Assembly (NCBI GenBank): GCA_964427655.1
Contig: CAYRWE010000123.1
Span: forward strand, 1 to 14,731
Source of the DNA: CAVQNQ01 sp964427655
GTDB lineage: Bacteria; Acidobacteriota; Terriglobia; Bryobacterales; Bryobacteraceae
Reading direction: 5' to 3'
Length of the DNA: 14,731 nucleotides
Of the stretch, positions 14,569 to 14,731 are shown in pieces; the first letter of the stretch is position 1, and each line of letters starts with the position of its first letter. Position numbers and translations under genes: made by a program. The notes beneath the pieces were generated by a model, which made no database searches, was not told where the DNA came from, and saw only the letters and a program-made list of their open reading frames with translations.

Positions 14569-14731
14569 ATGAGCTTACTGTCGCCGAGACTACAACTAAA
14601 GGTCGCGCAGAAGCAGATTCTCACTCCCGGGTTGGTCCAGATGGTCACCGTGCTCCAGCTTAACCGCTTGGAGCTCAAGGAGATGATCACCCAGGAGATC
14701 GTCAAGAATCCGGTCCTGGAAGAGGCCACCG
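14569..14731 (+). CDS. rpoN: RpoN, RNA polymerase sigma-54 factor (amino-terminal fragment)
   Basis: Alternative sigma factor that directs RNA polymerase to -24/-12 promoters and needs an enhancer-binding ATPase to open them. Only 54 codons are present before the window ends. The fragment is the Gln/Leu-rich region I: MSLLSPRLQLKVAQKQIL, then LTPGLVQMVTVLQLNRLEL, then ITQEIVKNPVLEEAT, which follows the family pattern of L-TP-L-Q---LLQL---EL---I-QE---NP-LE. AGGGAG (14560-14565) lies three bases before the ATG, a short but usable spacing. It follows the M23 peptidase gene by 91 bp, on the same strand. No targets of sigma-54 can be inferred from the window. Confidence 0.9.
   Translation, partial: MSLLSPRLQLKVAQKQILTPGLVQMVTVLQLNRLELKEMITQEIVKNPVLEEAT

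Noticed and set aside
1..14731. tRNA, rRNA, CRISPR array, transposon or phage features
   Set aside because: No cloverleaf, regular direct-repeat spacing, transposase motif or terminal repeat was found by eye.

Overview
The window is a GC-rich bacterial chromosomal segment carrying most of a division and cell wall (dcw) cluster, followed by a cysteine biosynthesis locus, an alanine racemase/endopeptidase pair and the start of rpoN. The gene set, the GC-rich wobble positions, the short FtsA, the carboxy-terminal sorting-type tail on one exported protein and the general protein style suggest a Gram-negative soil-type bacterium. My best guess is Acidobacteriota of the Solibacter/Bryobacter kind. 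That is an inference from style, not a proven assignment.

Region 1 (1-9273, plus strand) is a tight run: mraY (5' end cut off by the window), murD, ftsW, murG, murC, ftsQ, ftsA, ftsZ. MraY makes lipid I, MurG converts it to lipid II, MurC and MurD add the first two amino acids of the stem peptide, and FtsW polymerises glycan at the septum. FtsQ, FtsA and FtsZ belong to the divisome. Most junctions are 1-52 bp, so the genes look co-transcribed. murB and ddl, often found between murC and ftsQ, are absent here. A candidate internal promoter lies in the murG-murC gap, and ftsZ has the best ribosome binding site of the run.

Region 2 (9295-12445, minus strand) holds cysK, an unknown exported protein with an IPTL-CTERM-like tail (VPALSFWG plus a membrane segment), and cysE. 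CysE makes O-acetylserine and CysK turns it into cysteine. The last residue of CysE is isoleucine, the known anchor for the cysteine synthase complex. cysE converges on ftsZ with only 21 bp between their stop codons. The 233 bp gap between cysK and the exported-protein gene carries several inverted repeats.

Region 3 (12446-14731, plus strand) is divergent from cysK: alr (alanine racemase, supplying D-alanine for peptidoglycan), then six bases later a secreted M23 metallopeptidase, then a 91 bp gap with small hairpins and a palindrome, then the first 54 codons of rpoN (sigma-54), cut by the window end. No tRNA, rRNA, CRISPR array, insertion sequence or phage gene was seen. No gene-free stretch exceeds 300 bases. 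Most of the window is ordinary core genome; the least explained part is the exported protein and its palindrome-rich upstream region.
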